A stretch of DNA of 64,000 bases from Frateuria defendens (GTDB taxonomy: Bacteria > Pseudomonadota > Gammaproteobacteria > Xanthomonadales > Rhodanobacteraceae), in the NCBI RefSeq assembly GCF_001182895.1, contig NZ_LFQR01000007.1, positions 1 through 64,000 on the forward strand, given 5' to 3'. This document shows, in pieces, positions 27,517 through 37,100 of the stretch. The stretch's first letter is position 1. The number at the start of each line of letters is the position of its first letter. Both the position numbers and the translations under genes were made by a program. The notes beneath the pieces were generated by a model. It ran no database searches, was not told the origin of the DNA, and worked only from the letters and a program-made list of their open reading frames with translations.

Positions 27517-28575
27517 TCAGGCGGCCTGCTTGAGCGAGGCGATGTCCACCACGAAGCGGTAGCGCACGTCGCTCTTGAGCATGCGCTCGTAGGCCTCGTT
27601 GATCTGCGCCATGTCGATCGTCTCGATGTCGCTGACGATGTCGTGCTCGGCGCAGAAATCCAGCATCTCCTGCGTCTCGGCGATGCCGCCGATCAGCGAG
27701 CCGGCCAGCGAGCGGCGCTTGAAGATCAGGTTGAACACGGTGGGCGACGGATGCGGGTATTCCGGCGCGCCGACCAGGCACATGGTGCCGTCGCGCTTGA
27801 GCAGGTTGAGGAACGGGTCCAGGTCGTGCTGCGCGGCCACCGTGTTGACGATGAGGTCGAGGCTGCCGGCGTGCGCGGCCATCTGGGCCGGGTCCTTCGA
27901 CACCACCACCTCGTGCGCACCCAGGCGCTTGGCGTCGGCCTCCTTGCCGGGCGAGGTGGTGAACAGCACCACGTGGGCGCCGAGCGCGCTGGCCAGCTTC
28001 ACGCCCATGTGGCCCAGGCCGCCCAGGCCCACGATGCCCACCTTCTTGCCCGGGCCGGCGCCCCAGTGGCGCAGCGGCGACCAGGTGGTGATGCCGGCGC
28101 ACAGCAGCGGCGCCACCGCGGCGAGGTTGCTCTGGTGGGAGACGCGCAGCACGAAGTCCTGCTTCACCACGATCTTGTCGGAGTAGCCGCCGAAAGTGTT
28201 CTCGCCGCCGAACACGGGGCCGTTATAGGTGCCGGTGAAGCCGTTCTCGCAGTACTGCTCCAGCCCCTCGTCGCAGGAGGCGCAGTGCTGGCAGCTGTCC
28301 ACCATGCAGCCGACGCCCACGGTGTCGCCCACCTTGAACTTGGTCACCTTGTCGCCGACGGCGGACACGGTACCCACGATCTCGTGGCCGGGCACGCAGG
28401 GGTAGAGGGTGTTCTTCCACTCGTTGCGGGCGGTGTGCAGGTCGGAGTGGCAGACGCCGCAGTAGAGGATGTCGATCACCACGTCGTCCGGCAGCGGATC
28501 GCGGCGCTCGAAGCGGTGCGGGGCGAGCGGCGAAGCGGCGGACTGGGCGGCGTAACCGTGGGTGGCGATGGCCAT
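27517..28575 (-). CDS. Zinc-dependent NAD(P) alcohol dehydrogenase (YahK/CAD type)
   Basis: The 352-residue medium-chain dehydrogenase reduces aldehydes to alcohols, probably with NADPH. Catalytic zinc ligands lie in CGVCHSD and PGHEIVG, and the structural zinc uses the cysteine cluster CQHCASC with a further Cys after EQY. The nucleotide loop is GLGGLGHMGVK. AAGGAG precedes the ATG. The divergent AraC-type gene starts 176 bases away and is a good candidate regulator. Confidence 0.92.
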   Translation of the reverse strand: MAIATHGYAAQSAASPLAPHRFERRDPLPDDVVIDILYCGVCHSDLHTARNEWKNTLYPCVPGHEIVGTVSAVGDKVTKFKVGDTVGVGCMVDSCQHCASCDEGLEQYCENGFTGTYNGPVFGGENTFGGYSDKIVVKQDFVLRVSHQSNLAAVAPLLCAGITTWSPLRHWGAGPGKKVGIVGLGGLGHMGVKLASALGAHVVLFTTSPGKEADAKRLGAHEVVVSKDPAQMAAHAGSLDLIVNTVAAQHDLDPFLNLLKRDGTMCLVGAPEYPHPSPTVFNLIFKRRSLAGSLIGGIAETQEMLDFCAEHDIVSDIETIDMAQINEAYERMLKSDVRYRFVVDIASLKQAA

Positions 28576-28751
28576 GGAGGCTCCTTCGGTCAGGGGGAGG
28601 AACGAACGGCTGTCAGTATGGGCGGCGCCTGTCGAACGCCGGTAGCCGGATCCTGCGGGATCATTGCCCGATCCTGCAAAGCCGCCGAGCGGGGCTCGCC
28701 AGGCGGCGCAGGAATAGGCAAGCTTGCCGTATCGAGAACGAGCAAAAAGCC

Positions 28752-29690
28752 ATGGAACACAAGCCATTCCGAGACGGCGACCCCTCCCGCCTTACACGGC
28801 GCCGCGAGGAATTGACAGCCCTGATTGAACGATTGGCGCCGACGGAGGGCAGCCACTCCACGGCCTGGGGCGCGCTGAGCTGCTTCCGCGCCGACTCGCC
28901 CAGCGTGCCCATCTGCACCCTGTACGAGCCGGGCCTGGGCGTGATGCTGAAGGGCGCCAAGCAGATCCTGCTGGGGCCGGAGGCCTTCCTGTACGAGCCG
29001 GGGAGTTACCTGCTGACCTCGGTGGACGTGCCGGTGTCCGCACAGGTGCTGCGCGCCAGCCGGGCCGAGCCTTGCCTGTGCCTGACCTACCGCTTCGACC
29101 TGCAGCGCATCCACGAATTGCTGCCGGATGCCTTGCCGCCGCCCGCCGCCGCCTCGGCCAGCGTGCGCGGCATCGCGATGAGCCCGCTGGAGGGCGACCT
29201 GCTCGATCCGCTGCTGCGCCTCGTGCGTCTGCTCGACGCGCCGCGCGACCTCGCCGTGCTGGGGCCGCTGATCGAGCGCGAACTGATCTACCGCCTGCTG
29301 ACCGGCGAGCAGGGCGCACGGCTGGCGCAGATCGCGACCTCGAGCAGCCAGAGCCACCAGATCGCGCGGGCGGTGGAATGGCTGCGCCGGCATTACAACG
29401 AGCCGCTGCGCATCGAGGAGCTGGCCGGGCGCGTCAACATGGGGCCGTCCTCGCTGCATCACCATTTCCGCGCGATCACCGCGATGAGTCCGCTGCAATA
29501 CCAGAAGCAGCTGCGCCTGCAGGAGGCGCGCCGCCTGCTGCTGGGCGGCGAGTGCGACGTCGCCACCGCCGCGCACCGCGTCGGCTACGAAAGCCCCTCG
29601 CAGTTCAGCCGCGAATACAGCCGCCAGTTCGGCGCGCCGCCGCTGCGCGACGTGAGCCGGCTGCGGCTGGCGGGCGATGCGGTGGCCTGA
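28752..29690 (+). CDS. AraC family transcriptional regulator
   Basis: The 312-residue protein has an AraC_N cupin-like sensor domain (about 35-185) and a C-terminal pair of helix-turn-helix motifs (about 205-300) with LRIEELAGRVNMGPSSLHHHF, MSPLQYQKQLRLQEARRLL and VGYESPSQFSREYSRQFG. Such regulators often control the adjacent divergent oxidoreductase, here the YahK-type dehydrogenase at 27517. The inducer is probably an aldehyde or a related small molecule (inference). Confidence 0.92.
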   Translation: MEHKPFRDGDPSRLTRRREELTALIERLAPTEGSHSTAWGALSCFRADSPSVPICTLYEPGLGVMLKGAKQILLGPEAFLYEPGSYLLTSVDVPVSAQVLRASRAEPCLCLTYRFDLQRIHELLPDALPPPAAASASVRGIAMSPLEGDLLDPLLRLVRLLDAPRDLAVLGPLIERELIYRLLTGEQGARLAQIATSSSQSHQIARAVEWLRRHYNEPLRIEELAGRVNMGPSSLHHHFRAITAMSPLQYQKQLRLQEARRLLLGGECDVATAAHRVGYESPSQFSREYSRQFGAPPLRDVSRLRLAGDAVA

Positions 29691-29707
29691 GAGCGGCCGA
29701 TTGCCGG

Positions 29708-29804
29708 GTGCAGGAGCGCGCTTGGCGCGCGACCGCCACCTCGCGCTAAGGCCGCACCGTTCCGCGTTCTGCTAGAGCGTCGCGCGCAAGGCGCGCTCCT
29801 GCAG
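29708..29804. repeat. REP doublet (REPIN-like), inverted pair
   Basis: GTGCAGGAGCGCGCTTGGCGCGCGAC (29708-29733) faces its inverse GTCGCGCGCAAGGCGCGCTCCTGCAG (29779-29804) with 45 bases between. This head-to-head layout is the mobile REPIN form of REP sequences. It sits between the convergent AraC and aldehyde dehydrogenase genes. Confidence 0.85.
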
Positions 29805-29837
29805 GCGGGGCCGTTCCAGGCATGGAGGGCACGGCGG

Positions 29838-31268
29838 CTAGACGTCGTACACCACCAGCAGCCGCAGCTCGGTCATGTCCTCGATGGCGTAGCGCACGCC
29901 TTCGCGGCCGAGGCCGGAGCGCTTGCTGCCGCCGTAGGGCATGTTGTCCACGCGGAAGCTGGGCACGTCGTTGACGATCACGCCGCCTTGCTCCAGCTCG
30001 TCCCAGGCGCGCATCGCGTGGCCCAGGCTGTCGGTGAAGAACCCCGCCTGCAGGCCGTAGTCCGAATCGTTGACCTGCGCGAACGCCTCGTCGAGGGTCT
30101 CGAAGGGGGCGAGCAGGGCGAACGGGCCGAACGCCTCCTGCCGGTTGAGCTTCGCTTCGCGCGGCACCTCTTCCATCAGCGTGGCTTCCAGCATGTTGCC
30201 TTTTCGCCCGCCGCCGCAGAGCAGGCGGGCGCCGGCCTGGCGCGCTTCGCCGATCCAGCCGTGCAGGCGCTCGGCGGCGGCCTCGTCGATCATCGGCCCG
30301 AGGAAGGTTTCCTTCTTCTTCGGATCGCCGGCCTTGAGCTGTTTCACGCGCGCGACCAGCCGCTTCTTGAGTTCGTCGTAGAGCGCGGCGTGCGCGTAGA
30401 TGCGCTGCACGCTGATGCAGCTCTGGCCGGACTGGTAGAAGGCGCCGAACACCAGCCGCTCGATCACCCGGTCGAGCTGCGGCGCCTGGTCGGCGTCGAC
30501 GATGCAGGCCGCGTTGCCGCCCAGCTCCAGCGTGACCTTCTTGCGGCCCGCCTTGGCCTTGAGCGTCCAGCCGACCTGGCCGCCGGTAAAGGAGAGCAGC
30601 TTCAGGCGCTCGTCCTCCACCAGCGGCGCGGCGTGCTCGCCATCCACCGGCAGGATGGAGAAGGCGCCGCGGGGCAGGTCGGTCTCGGCCAGCACCTCGC
30701 CGATGATCAGCGCGCCGATGGGCGTCTTCTCGGACGGTTTCAGCACGAACGGGCAGCCGGCGGCGATCGCCGGCGCCACCTTGTGCGCCACCAGGTTGAG
30801 CGGGAAGTTGAACGGCGTGATGAAGGCCACCGGGCCGAGCGGCACGCGCCGGGTGTAGCCGCGGTAGCCGTCCAGCCGCGGCGCGATCTCCAGGTTCAGC
30901 GTCTCGCCGTTGACGCGCACGGCTTCCTCGGCGGCGATGCGGAAGGTCTCGATCAGTCGGGTGACTTCGCCGGCCGCGTCCTTGATCGGCTTGCCGGCCT
31001 CGATGCACAGCGCCTTGGCCAGTTCGTCACGGCGTTCCTCGAAGCGCGCGGCGCAGTGTTGCAGCACGCGCTGGCGCGCCCAGGGCTTGAGCGCACGCAT
31101 GGGCCCGACGGCCGCCACAGCGGCGGCGAGGGCTTTCTCCACCGCGCGCGCATCGGGCACCGCCACGCGCGCGGCGAGGCGGCCGCTGTACTTGTCGCGC
31201 ACATCCAGCTGCGCTTTCGCGGTGTGCGCCTTGTTGGCGAGGTAGTAGGGGTAGCTCTGCTTCAGCAT
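29838..31268 (-). CDS. NAD(P)-dependent aldehyde dehydrogenase
   Basis: The 476-residue ALDH oxidises an aldehyde to the acid. It shows FNFPLNLVAHKVAPAI, the catalytic Cys in SGQSCISVQR and the general-base Glu in LELGGNAA. The EAFGPFA motif and DNMPYGGSKRSGLGREG close the fold. The sequence belongs to the group containing lactaldehyde and non-phosphorylating glyceraldehyde-3-phosphate dehydrogenases, but the substrate is not fixed. AGGAG lies eight bases before the chosen ATG (MLKQSYP). Confidence 0.9.
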   Translation of the reverse strand: MLKQSYPYYLANKAHTAKAQLDVRDKYSGRLAARVAVPDARAVEKALAAAVAAVGPMRALKPWARQRVLQHCAARFEERRDELAKALCIEAGKPIKDAAGEVTRLIETFRIAAEEAVRVNGETLNLEIAPRLDGYRGYTRRVPLGPVAFITPFNFPLNLVAHKVAPAIAAGCPFVLKPSEKTPIGALIIGEVLAETDLPRGAFSILPVDGEHAAPLVEDERLKLLSFTGGQVGWTLKAKAGRKKVTLELGGNAACIVDADQAPQLDRVIERLVFGAFYQSGQSCISVQRIYAHAALYDELKKRLVARVKQLKAGDPKKKETFLGPMIDEAAAERLHGWIGEARQAGARLLCGGGRKGNMLEATLMEEVPREAKLNRQEAFGPFALLAPFETLDEAFAQVNDSDYGLQAGFFTDSLGHAMRAWDELEQGGVIVNDVPSFRVDNMPYGGSKRSGLGREGVRYAIEDMTELRLLVVYDV

Positions 31269-31415
31269 GGATCGCTCCTGGTCGATCCGACGCGGTGGCG
31301 AAGGCATCGCGGCAGCGCGTTCGGTAGCGACCGGCGAGCATGCGGCCGGGCGTGTTCAGGTGCCGTGAGAGCACGCGCGCGCCGAGAGCCGGCACGCAAC
31401 GGCGAAGGCCGCGGC

Positions 31416-32765
31416 CTATTCGTCGTCGGTGACGCGCAAGGACAGCTCGCCGTCGGCGAGACGCGCGCGCAGCGGGGTGCCGGCCGGCACGTGCTGCGCC
31501 GAGCGCAGCACCTTGCCCTGGCTGTCGAACACGATGGCGTAGCCGCGCTCCAGCGTGGCCAGCGGGCTGATCGCGTGCAGCGCGCGGCCACTGCGGTCGA
31601 GCGCGTGCCGCTGGCGTTCCAGGCGGTGCAGCATGGCCTGTTGCAGGCGCCGTTCCAGCGCCACGAGGTGCTGGCGCAGGCCGGCGAGGCGCAGGCCGGG
31701 CTGCCGCGCGAGCAGGCGGGCCTGCGCGCGTTCGAGCCGCAGGCTGCGCGCCTTCAGCTGCTCGAGGGCGATGGCGCGCAGGCGGCGTTCGAGATGGGCG
31801 AGCCGCTCGCGGTCGCGCTGCAGCCGCGCCTGCGGGCGCTGCGCCTGCAGGCGGGCGAACAGGTGATCCAGCCGCTGGCCCTGCGCCTGCCGGCGCCGCT
31901 CGAACAGCAGGCGCAGCCGGCTTTCCAGCTGGCGAAGGTGGCGACTCACCGCCTGCGCGTCGGGCACCAGCAGCTCGGCCGCGGCGGAGGGCGTCGGCGC
32001 GCGCAGGTCGGCCACGAAGTCGGCGATGGAGAAGTCGATCTCGTGGCCCACCGCGCTCACCACCGGCACCGCGCTGGCGTGGATGGCGCGCGCCACGGCC
32101 TCGTCGTTGAAGGCCATCAGGTCTTCCAGCGAGCCGCCGCCGCGGGTGAGCAGCAACACGTCGTAGCGGCCGCTGGCGGAGGCGCGCCGCAGCGTCGCCG
32201 CGATCGCCGGCGGCGCCTCACGGCCCTGCACCGGCACCGGCAGTACTTCCACATCGGCCAGCGGCCAGCGCCGCGCCATCACGCTCAAGACGTCGCGGAC
32301 GGCCGCGCCGGTGGCGGAGGTGATCACGCCGATGCGTCGCGCATGGCGGGGCAGGGGGCGCTTGCGGGCGGGGTCGAACAGGCCCTCGGCGTCGAGCCGG
32401 GCCTTGAGCTGTTCGAAGGCGCGCTGGAGGGCGCCTTCGCCGGCTTCCTCCATGTGCTCGGCCACCAGCTGGAACTCGCCGCGCGGCTCGTACAGCCCCA
32501 CCCGCGCACGCACCAGCACGTGCATGCCGTCCACCGGGCGAAAGCGCAGCCAGGTGCTCTTGGGCTTGAACATCGCGCAGCGCACCTGCGCGCCGCTGTC
32601 CTTCAGGGTGAAGTAGAGGTGCCCGGACGCGGGCCGCGCCACGTTGGACAGCTCGCCCTCGATCCACACCAGCGGCAGCGCATCCTCCAGCAGGTCGCGC
32701 ACCAGCCGGTTGAGCGTGCTGGGCGTGAGGACATGGCGGGGCGGGGCGTCGTCGGGAGCGTGCAT
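31416..32765 (-). CDS. xseA: Exodeoxyribonuclease VII large subunit
   Basis: XseA with XseB degrades single-stranded DNA to oligonucleotides. The 449-residue product has an N-terminal OB fold (about 10-105, [20 protein letters not shown]), the catalytic core with [12 protein letters not shown] and [18 protein letters not shown], and [19 protein letters not shown]. An Arg/Gln/Leu-rich coiled coil (about 270-400) precedes the C-terminal RGYAIV segment. xseB is not next to it. Confidence 0.95.
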   Translation of the reverse strand: MHAPDDAPPRHVLTPSTLNRLVRDLLEDALPLVWIEGELSNVARPASGHLYFTLKDSGAQVRCAMFKPKSTWLRFRPVDGMHVLVRARVGLYEPRGEFQLVAEHMEEAGEGALQRAFEQLKARLDAEGLFDPARKRPLPRHARRIGVITSATGAAVRDVLSVMARRWPLADVEVLPVPVQGREAPPAIAATLRRASASGRYDVLLLTRGGGSLEDLMAFNDEAVARAIHASAVPVVSAVGHEIDFSIADFVADLRAPTPSAAAELLVPDAQAVSRHLRQLESRLRLLFERRRQAQGQRLDHLFARLQAQRPQARLQRDRERLAHLERRLRAIALEQLKARSLRLERAQARLLARQPGLRLAGLRQHLVALERRLQQAMLHRLERQRHALDRSGRALHAISPLATLERGYAIVFDSQGKVLRSAQHVPAGTPLRARLADGELSLRVTDDE

Positions 32766-33026
32766 GAGTCGGTCAGACTAGCACGCAAGCCCGGGCGCGA
32801 ACCATTGGCAGAACATTCGCTTGCGAGGTTTTTCGAAGGCGGATTCTCTGGCGGGCGAGACGGTCCACCGCATGAAGGAGGGCGTCCGTATCCGCAGGTC
32901 TTCGCAGCTGGCATAGTTGCGTGGCTCGCGGCAACTTCGATCAATGCCGCGAGGCTTGTCCACGCTCCGATCCTTCAACAAGCGGTCGCGCCGATGCGCG
33001 TCACCCTAACTTTGGCATCAGCGCCC

Positions 33027-33506
33027 ATGTACATGTCCCTTCGTCTTCTCGTCGCCATGGCTCTCCTGGTTGCATGTGGGCACCTATGCGCTGCTGCGCC
33101 GACGGTCACCCTTGCAAGTGGCGCCAAGGTCCAGCTGACCGACAACGCGTTGGCGCCGCTGCAAAAGCGATCCGTGACCGCTACGTCCCACGGCAAGACG
33201 GCGAGCTACGAGGGCTACGACCTGCTCGCCGTGCTCCGCGCAGCCGGGGTGGAGCCTGTCGAGTCGCTGCGAGGCAAGCACCTCGGCGCCACCGTCGCCG
33301 TGTCGGCGGCGGACGGATATCGGGTCGTGTTTTCCCTGGCGGAACTCGATCCCACGCTGGGCAACAAGCAGGTTTTCCTGGTGGATCGGGAGAATGGGCA
33401 GGCGCTGCCTTCGGGGGACGGCCCGTGGCGGCTTGTCGTGCCTTCGGATCGGCGGCCGGCGCGCTGGGTCAGGCAGGTCGTCTCGATGGTGATGTCCGGC
33501 CCTTGA
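33027..33506 (+). CDS. Small secreted molybdopterin-oxidoreductase-domain protein
   Basis: The 159-residue product has a signal peptide (MYMSLRLLVAMALLVACG..., ending CAAA). The body contains YEGYDLLAVLRAAGV, ADGYRVVFSLAELDP, VFLVDRENGQALP and GPWRLVVPSDRRPARWVRQV, features of the small periplasmic relatives of the sulfite-oxidase molybdopterin fold. The conserved Cys that ligates molybdenum in true enzymes is not visible, so it may bind another ligand. Upstream ATGs at 32994 and 33033 are possible. The gap 32766-33026 holds no gene I can support. Confidence 0.6.
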   Translation: MYMSLRLLVAMALLVACGHLCAAAPTVTLASGAKVQLTDNALAPLQKRSVTATSHGKTASYEGYDLLAVLRAAGVEPVESLRGKHLGATVAVSAADGYRVVFSLAELDPTLGNKQVFLVDRENGQALPSGDGPWRLVVPSDRRPARWVRQVVSMVMSGP

Positions 33507-33576
33507 GTCCCTCGGGAGGGGCCGGCCATCCATGCAGGCCAGGGCTGCCCCGCGGCGCGGGCCATGAGCCCGGCCC

Positions 33577-34062
33577 TCAATCGGCAATCGGCAGGCTCAA
33601 CGTCTCCTTCACCTCCTCCATCACGATGTAGCTCTTGGACTCGCGCACGTGCGGCAGGGTGAGCAGGGTGCTGCCGAGCAGCTTGCGGTAGGAGGCCATC
33701 TCGGAGATGCGGGCCTTGATGAGGTAGTCGAAGTCGCCCGACACCAGGTGGCATTCCAGCACGTTGGGCAGGCGCAGGGCGGCGCGGCGGAATTCCTCGA
33801 AGATGTCGCCGGACTTGTAGGCGAGGCTGATCTCCACGAATACCAGCAGGCTCGCCTTGACGTATTGCGGGTCCAGCCTTGCGTAGTAGCCGGTGATCAC
33901 CCCTTCGCGCTCGAGGCGGCGCACGCGCTCGGTGCAGGGGGTGGTGGAGAGGCCCACGCGCTCGCCGAGTTCGGTCATGGCGATGCGGCCTTCCTGTTGC
34001 AGGATGCGCAGGATGTGGCGGTCGATCTTGTCGAGTTCGCGGCGACGGTTGGGCGTGGCCAT
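33577..34062 (-). CDS. Lrp/AsnC family regulator of the D-alanine locus
   Basis: The 161-residue protein has an N-terminal helix-turn-helix ([30 protein letters not shown], about 10-40) and a C-terminal RAM ligand-binding domain (about 70-150) including the [13 protein letters not shown] motif. It is close to full Lrp or DadR in length. It is divergent from dadA with 155 bases between starts, so it probably senses alanine or leucine and activates dadA-ridA-alr. Confidence 0.92.
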   Translation of the reverse strand: MATPNRRRELDKIDRHILRILQQEGRIAMTELGERVGLSTTPCTERVRRLEREGVITGYYARLDPQYVKASLLVFVEISLAYKSGDIFEEFRRAALRLPNVLECHLVSGDFDYLIKARISEMASYRKLLGSTLLTLPHVRESKSYIVMEEVKETLSLPIAD

Positions 34063-34110
34063 GCAAAAGCTCCCGTGAAACGGATGTGCATTGGTGTTTT
34101 TGCCTGAAAT

Positions 34111-34155
34111 TTGATGGTATATCGGGCCTAAAAACCATACTTGTCACCATATACT
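34111..34155 (+). promoter_or_regulatory. AT-rich dadA control region with TATACT -10
   Basis: In otherwise GC-rich DNA, 34088-34165 is AT-rich and holds ATGGTAT (34114-34120) and two copies of ACCATA (34134, 34146), plausible Lrp-type half sites. TATACT at 34150-34155 is a good -10 element, but no matching -35 exists at 16-18 bases. This fits an activator-dependent promoter. Confidence 0.4.
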
Positions 34156-34217
34156 CGATAAAACATGCGGCACCGGCAACGGTGGCGGGTAAATACTCTT
34201 TCGGGGGAATCGAGGTG

Positions 34218-35471
34218 ATGCGGGTCCTGGTGCTGGGCAGTGGCGTGGTGGGCGTGAGCAGTGCCTGGTATCTGGCACAGGCCGGCTTCGAGGTGACCGT
34301 GGTGGACCGCGAGTCCGGCCCGGCGCTGGAGACGAGCTACGCCAACGCCGGCCAGATCTCGCCCGGCTACGCCTCGCCGTGGGCGGCGCCGGGCGTGCCG
34401 CTGAAGGCGGTCAAGTGGCTGTTCCAGCGTCATGCGCCGCTGGCGATCAAGCCAACCTTGAACCTCGAACAGTACCGCTGGCTGGCGCAGATGCTCGGCC
34501 AGTGCACCGCCGAGCGCTACGCGGTGAACAAGGAGCGCATGGTGCGCCTGTCCGAGTACAGCCGCGATTGCCTGGACGCGCTGCGCGCGGAAACCGGCAT
34601 CGACTACGAAGGCCGCCAGCTCGGCACCACCCAGCTCTTCCGCACCCAGCAACAGCTCGACGCCGCGGCCAAGGACATCGCCGTGCTCGAGGAGTCGGGC
34701 GTGCCCTACGAGCTGCTGGACCGCGCCGGCATCGTGCGCGTGGAGCCCGCGCTGGCCGGCGTGATCGACACCCTGGCCGGCGCGCTGCGCCTGCCCAACG
34801 ACCAGACCGGCGACTGCCAGCTGTTCACCACCCGCCTCGCCGCGATGGCCGCCGAACGTGGCGTGCGCTTCGAGTACGGCCGGCGCATCGAGCGCCTGCA
34901 GGTGGACGGCGGCGCGGTAAGCGGCGCGTGGATCGACGGCAAGCTGGAAACCGCCGACCGCTACGTGGTGGCGCTGGGCAGCTACTCGCCGCTGCTGCTC
35001 AAGCCGCACGGCATCCGCCTGCCGGTGTACCCGCTCAAGGGTTACTCGCTGACCCTGCCGATCACCGATCCGGCGATGGCGCCGACCTCGACCATCCTGG
35101 ACGAGACCTACAAGGTGGCGATCACCCGCTTCGACCGGCGCATCCGCGTGGGCGGCATGGCCGAGGTGGCCGGCTTCGATCTCTCGCTGCCGGCGCGCCG
35201 GCGTGCCACGCTCGACAAGGTGGTGGGCGACCTCTACCCGCGCGGCGGCGACCTGGCGCAGGCCAGCTTCTGGTGCGGCCTGCGCCCGGCCACGCCGGAC
35301 GGCACGCCGGTGCTCGGCGCCGCGCCGCTCGAGGGCCTCTACCTCAACACCGGCCACGGCACGCTGGGCTGGACCATGGCCTGCGGCTCGGGCCGCTACC
35401 TCGCCGACGTGATGGCCGGGCGCAAGCCCGACATCAGCGGCGAGGGCCTGGACCTGTCGCGCTACGGCTGA
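34218..35471 (+). CDS. dadA: D-amino acid dehydrogenase small subunit DadA
   Basis: DadA is an FAD enzyme that oxidises D-alanine and other D-amino acids to keto acids and ammonia, passing electrons to the respiratory chain. The 417-residue protein starts with the FAD loop [16 protein letters not shown]. It has the family text [25 protein letters not shown], and ends with [19 protein letters not shown]. The ATG follows GAGGT. It is followed by ridA and alr in the same direction. Confidence 0.95.
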   Translation: MRVLVLGSGVVGVSSAWYLAQAGFEVTVVDRESGPALETSYANAGQISPGYASPWAAPGVPLKAVKWLFQRHAPLAIKPTLNLEQYRWLAQMLGQCTAERYAVNKERMVRLSEYSRDCLDALRAETGIDYEGRQLGTTQLFRTQQQLDAAAKDIAVLEESGVPYELLDRAGIVRVEPALAGVIDTLAGALRLPNDQTGDCQLFTTRLAAMAAERGVRFEYGRRIERLQVDGGAVSGAWIDGKLETADRYVVALGSYSPLLLKPHGIRLPVYPLKGYSLTLPITDPAMAPTSTILDETYKVAITRFDRRIRVGGMAEVAGFDLSLPARRRATLDKVVGDLYPRGGDLAQASFWCGLRPATPDGTPVLGAAPLEGLYLNTGHGTLGWTMACGSGRYLADVMAGRKPDISGEGLDLSRYG

Positions 35472-35510
35472 AAACGCTTCACCCGCACCAACCGCAACAC
35501 GAGGAAAGCC

Positions 35511-35864
35511 ATGACCATCCAACGCCTGCACAGCGATGCCCGCTACAGCCAGATCGTGATCCACCGCGGCGTCGTCTACCTGGCCGGCCAGGTGGCCGAG
35601 AACCTCGACGGCGGCATCGAGCAGCAGACCCGCGAAACCCTGGCCGCGATCGAGCAGCTGCTGGCCGAGGCCGGCACCGAGGCCGCGCGCATCCTCTCCG
35701 TCACCGTCTACCTCAAGGACATCGACGCCCATTTCGAGGGCATGAACAAGGTGTGGGACCAGTGGCTGCCGGCCGGCAGCACGCCCGCGCGCGCCACGGT
35801 CGAGGCCAGGCTGTGCGAGCCGGAGATCCTGGTCGAGATGTCGGTGGTCGCCGCGCTGCCCTGA
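35511..35864 (+). CDS. RidA family enamine/imine deaminase
   Basis: RidA proteins hydrolyse reactive 2-iminoacids to keto acids and protect PLP enzymes from 2-aminoacrylate damage. The 117-residue protein has [33 protein letters not shown] and [18 protein letters not shown], the last carrying the catalytic Arg of the family. Its place between dadA and alr is functionally sensible, because DadA produces iminopropanoate and Alr is a PLP enzyme. Confidence 0.9.
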   Translation: MTIQRLHSDARYSQIVIHRGVVYLAGQVAENLDGGIEQQTRETLAAIEQLLAEAGTEAARILSVTVYLKDIDAHFEGMNKVWDQWLPAGSTPARATVEARLCEPEILVEMSVVAALP

Positions 35865-35941
35865 TCGCGTCATGGCCCGGCCATGCGCCGGGCGCCTTGC
35901 CCGGACACTCTTTGAAACCCTCATTGCCATACCTCTCCGCC

Positions 35942-37012
35942 ATGCGTCCTGCCCGTGCCCTGATCGACCTCGATGCCCTGCGCCACAACTACTGCCTGGC
36001 GCGCGAACTGGACGGCGGCAAGGCGTTGGCGGTGGTCAAGGCCGATGCCTACGGCCACGGCGCGGTAGCCTGCGCTCGGGCGCTGGAAGGCGAGGCCGAC
36101 GGCTTCGCGGTGGCCTGCATCGAGGAGGCGCTGGAACTGCGCCGGGCCGGCATCGAGGCACCGATCCTGCTGCTCGAAGGCTTCTTCGAGGCCGACGAGC
36201 TGGCGCTGATCCAGGCCCACGGCCTGTGGACCGCGGTGGCCTCGTGGTGGCAGCTCGAAGCCATCGAGCGGGCGGCGCTTGAGCGCCCGCTGCAATGCTG
36301 GCTCAAGCTCGACTCGGGCATGCACCGGCTGGGCTTCGACCCGCGCGACTACGCCGCCGCCTTCGCCCGCCTGAGCGCCGTGCCGCAGGTGGACAAGGTG
36401 GTGCTGATGACTCATTTCGCCCGCGCGGACGAACTGGACAGCCCGCGCAGCGCCGAGCAGGGCGCGGTGTTCGCGCAGGCCGCGGCCGGGCTGCCGGCCG
36501 AGAGCAGCCTGTGCAACTCGCCCGCGCTGCTGGGCTGGCCGCAGCTGTGCAGCGACTGGGTGCGTCCCGGCCTGATGCTCTACGGCGCCACGCCGTTCGA
36601 CCGCACCCAGCCCCAGGCACAGCGCCTGCGGCCGGTGATGGCTGCGGAGTCGAAGATCATCAGCGTGCGCGAGCTGGGCGCCGGCGAGCCGGTGGGCTAC
36701 GGCGGGCGCTTCGTCACCGCGCGGCCCACGCGGGTGGGCGTGGTGGCCTTCGGCTATGCCGACGGCTATCCGCAGCAGGCGCCGGACGGCACGCCGGTGA
36801 GCATCGACGGCCGTCCCGGCCGGCTGATCGGCCGCGTCTCGATGGACATGCTGACGGTGGACCTCACCGACCACCCCGAGGCCGGGCTCGGCAGCCGTGT
36901 GCAGCTGTGGGGCGACGAGGTGGACGTGGCCGCGCTGGCCACGCATTGCGGCACCAGCGCCTACGAGCTGCTATGCCATCTCAAGCGGGTACCGCGCGTC
37001 TACAAGGGCTGA
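35942..37012 (+). CDS. alr: Alanine racemase (catabolic, DadX type)
   Basis: The 356-residue PLP enzyme interconverts L- and D-alanine. Lys33 in [11 protein letters not shown] binds PLP, and the catalytic Tyr lies in [18 protein letters not shown] and LWGDEV are typical of the C-terminal domain. It is the last gene of the dadA-ridA-alr set, after a 77-base gap. In this context it probably feeds D-alanine to DadA as well as to cell-wall synthesis. The name dadX would also be apt. Confidence 0.95.
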   Translation: MRPARALIDLDALRHNYCLARELDGGKALAVVKADAYGHGAVACARALEGEADGFAVACIEEALELRRAGIEAPILLLEGFFEADELALIQAHGLWTAVASWWQLEAIERAALERPLQCWLKLDSGMHRLGFDPRDYAAAFARLSAVPQVDKVVLMTHFARADELDSPRSAEQGAVFAQAAAGLPAESSLCNSPALLGWPQLCSDWVRPGLMLYGATPFDRTQPQAQRLRPVMAAESKIISVRELGAGEPVGYGGRFVTARPTRVGVVAFGYADGYPQQAPDGTPVSIDGRPGRLIGRVSMDMLTVDLTDHPEAGLGSRVQLWGDEVDVAALATHCGTSAYELLCHLKRVPRVYKG

Positions 37013-37100
37013 GCCTGCTTCGCATGCCGATCGTCCGGCGATCGTCGGGCTGTGGGTAAGCGGCCACGCGGGACACCGGCCGCGCGAGCGGCGCGGTGGG

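Noticed and set aside
29988-33506. Open frame of 1172 codons on the plus strand across the aldehyde dehydrogenase and xseA genes
   Set aside because: Only its last part (from 33027) looks like a real gene. The rest is antisense to two clear enzymes.
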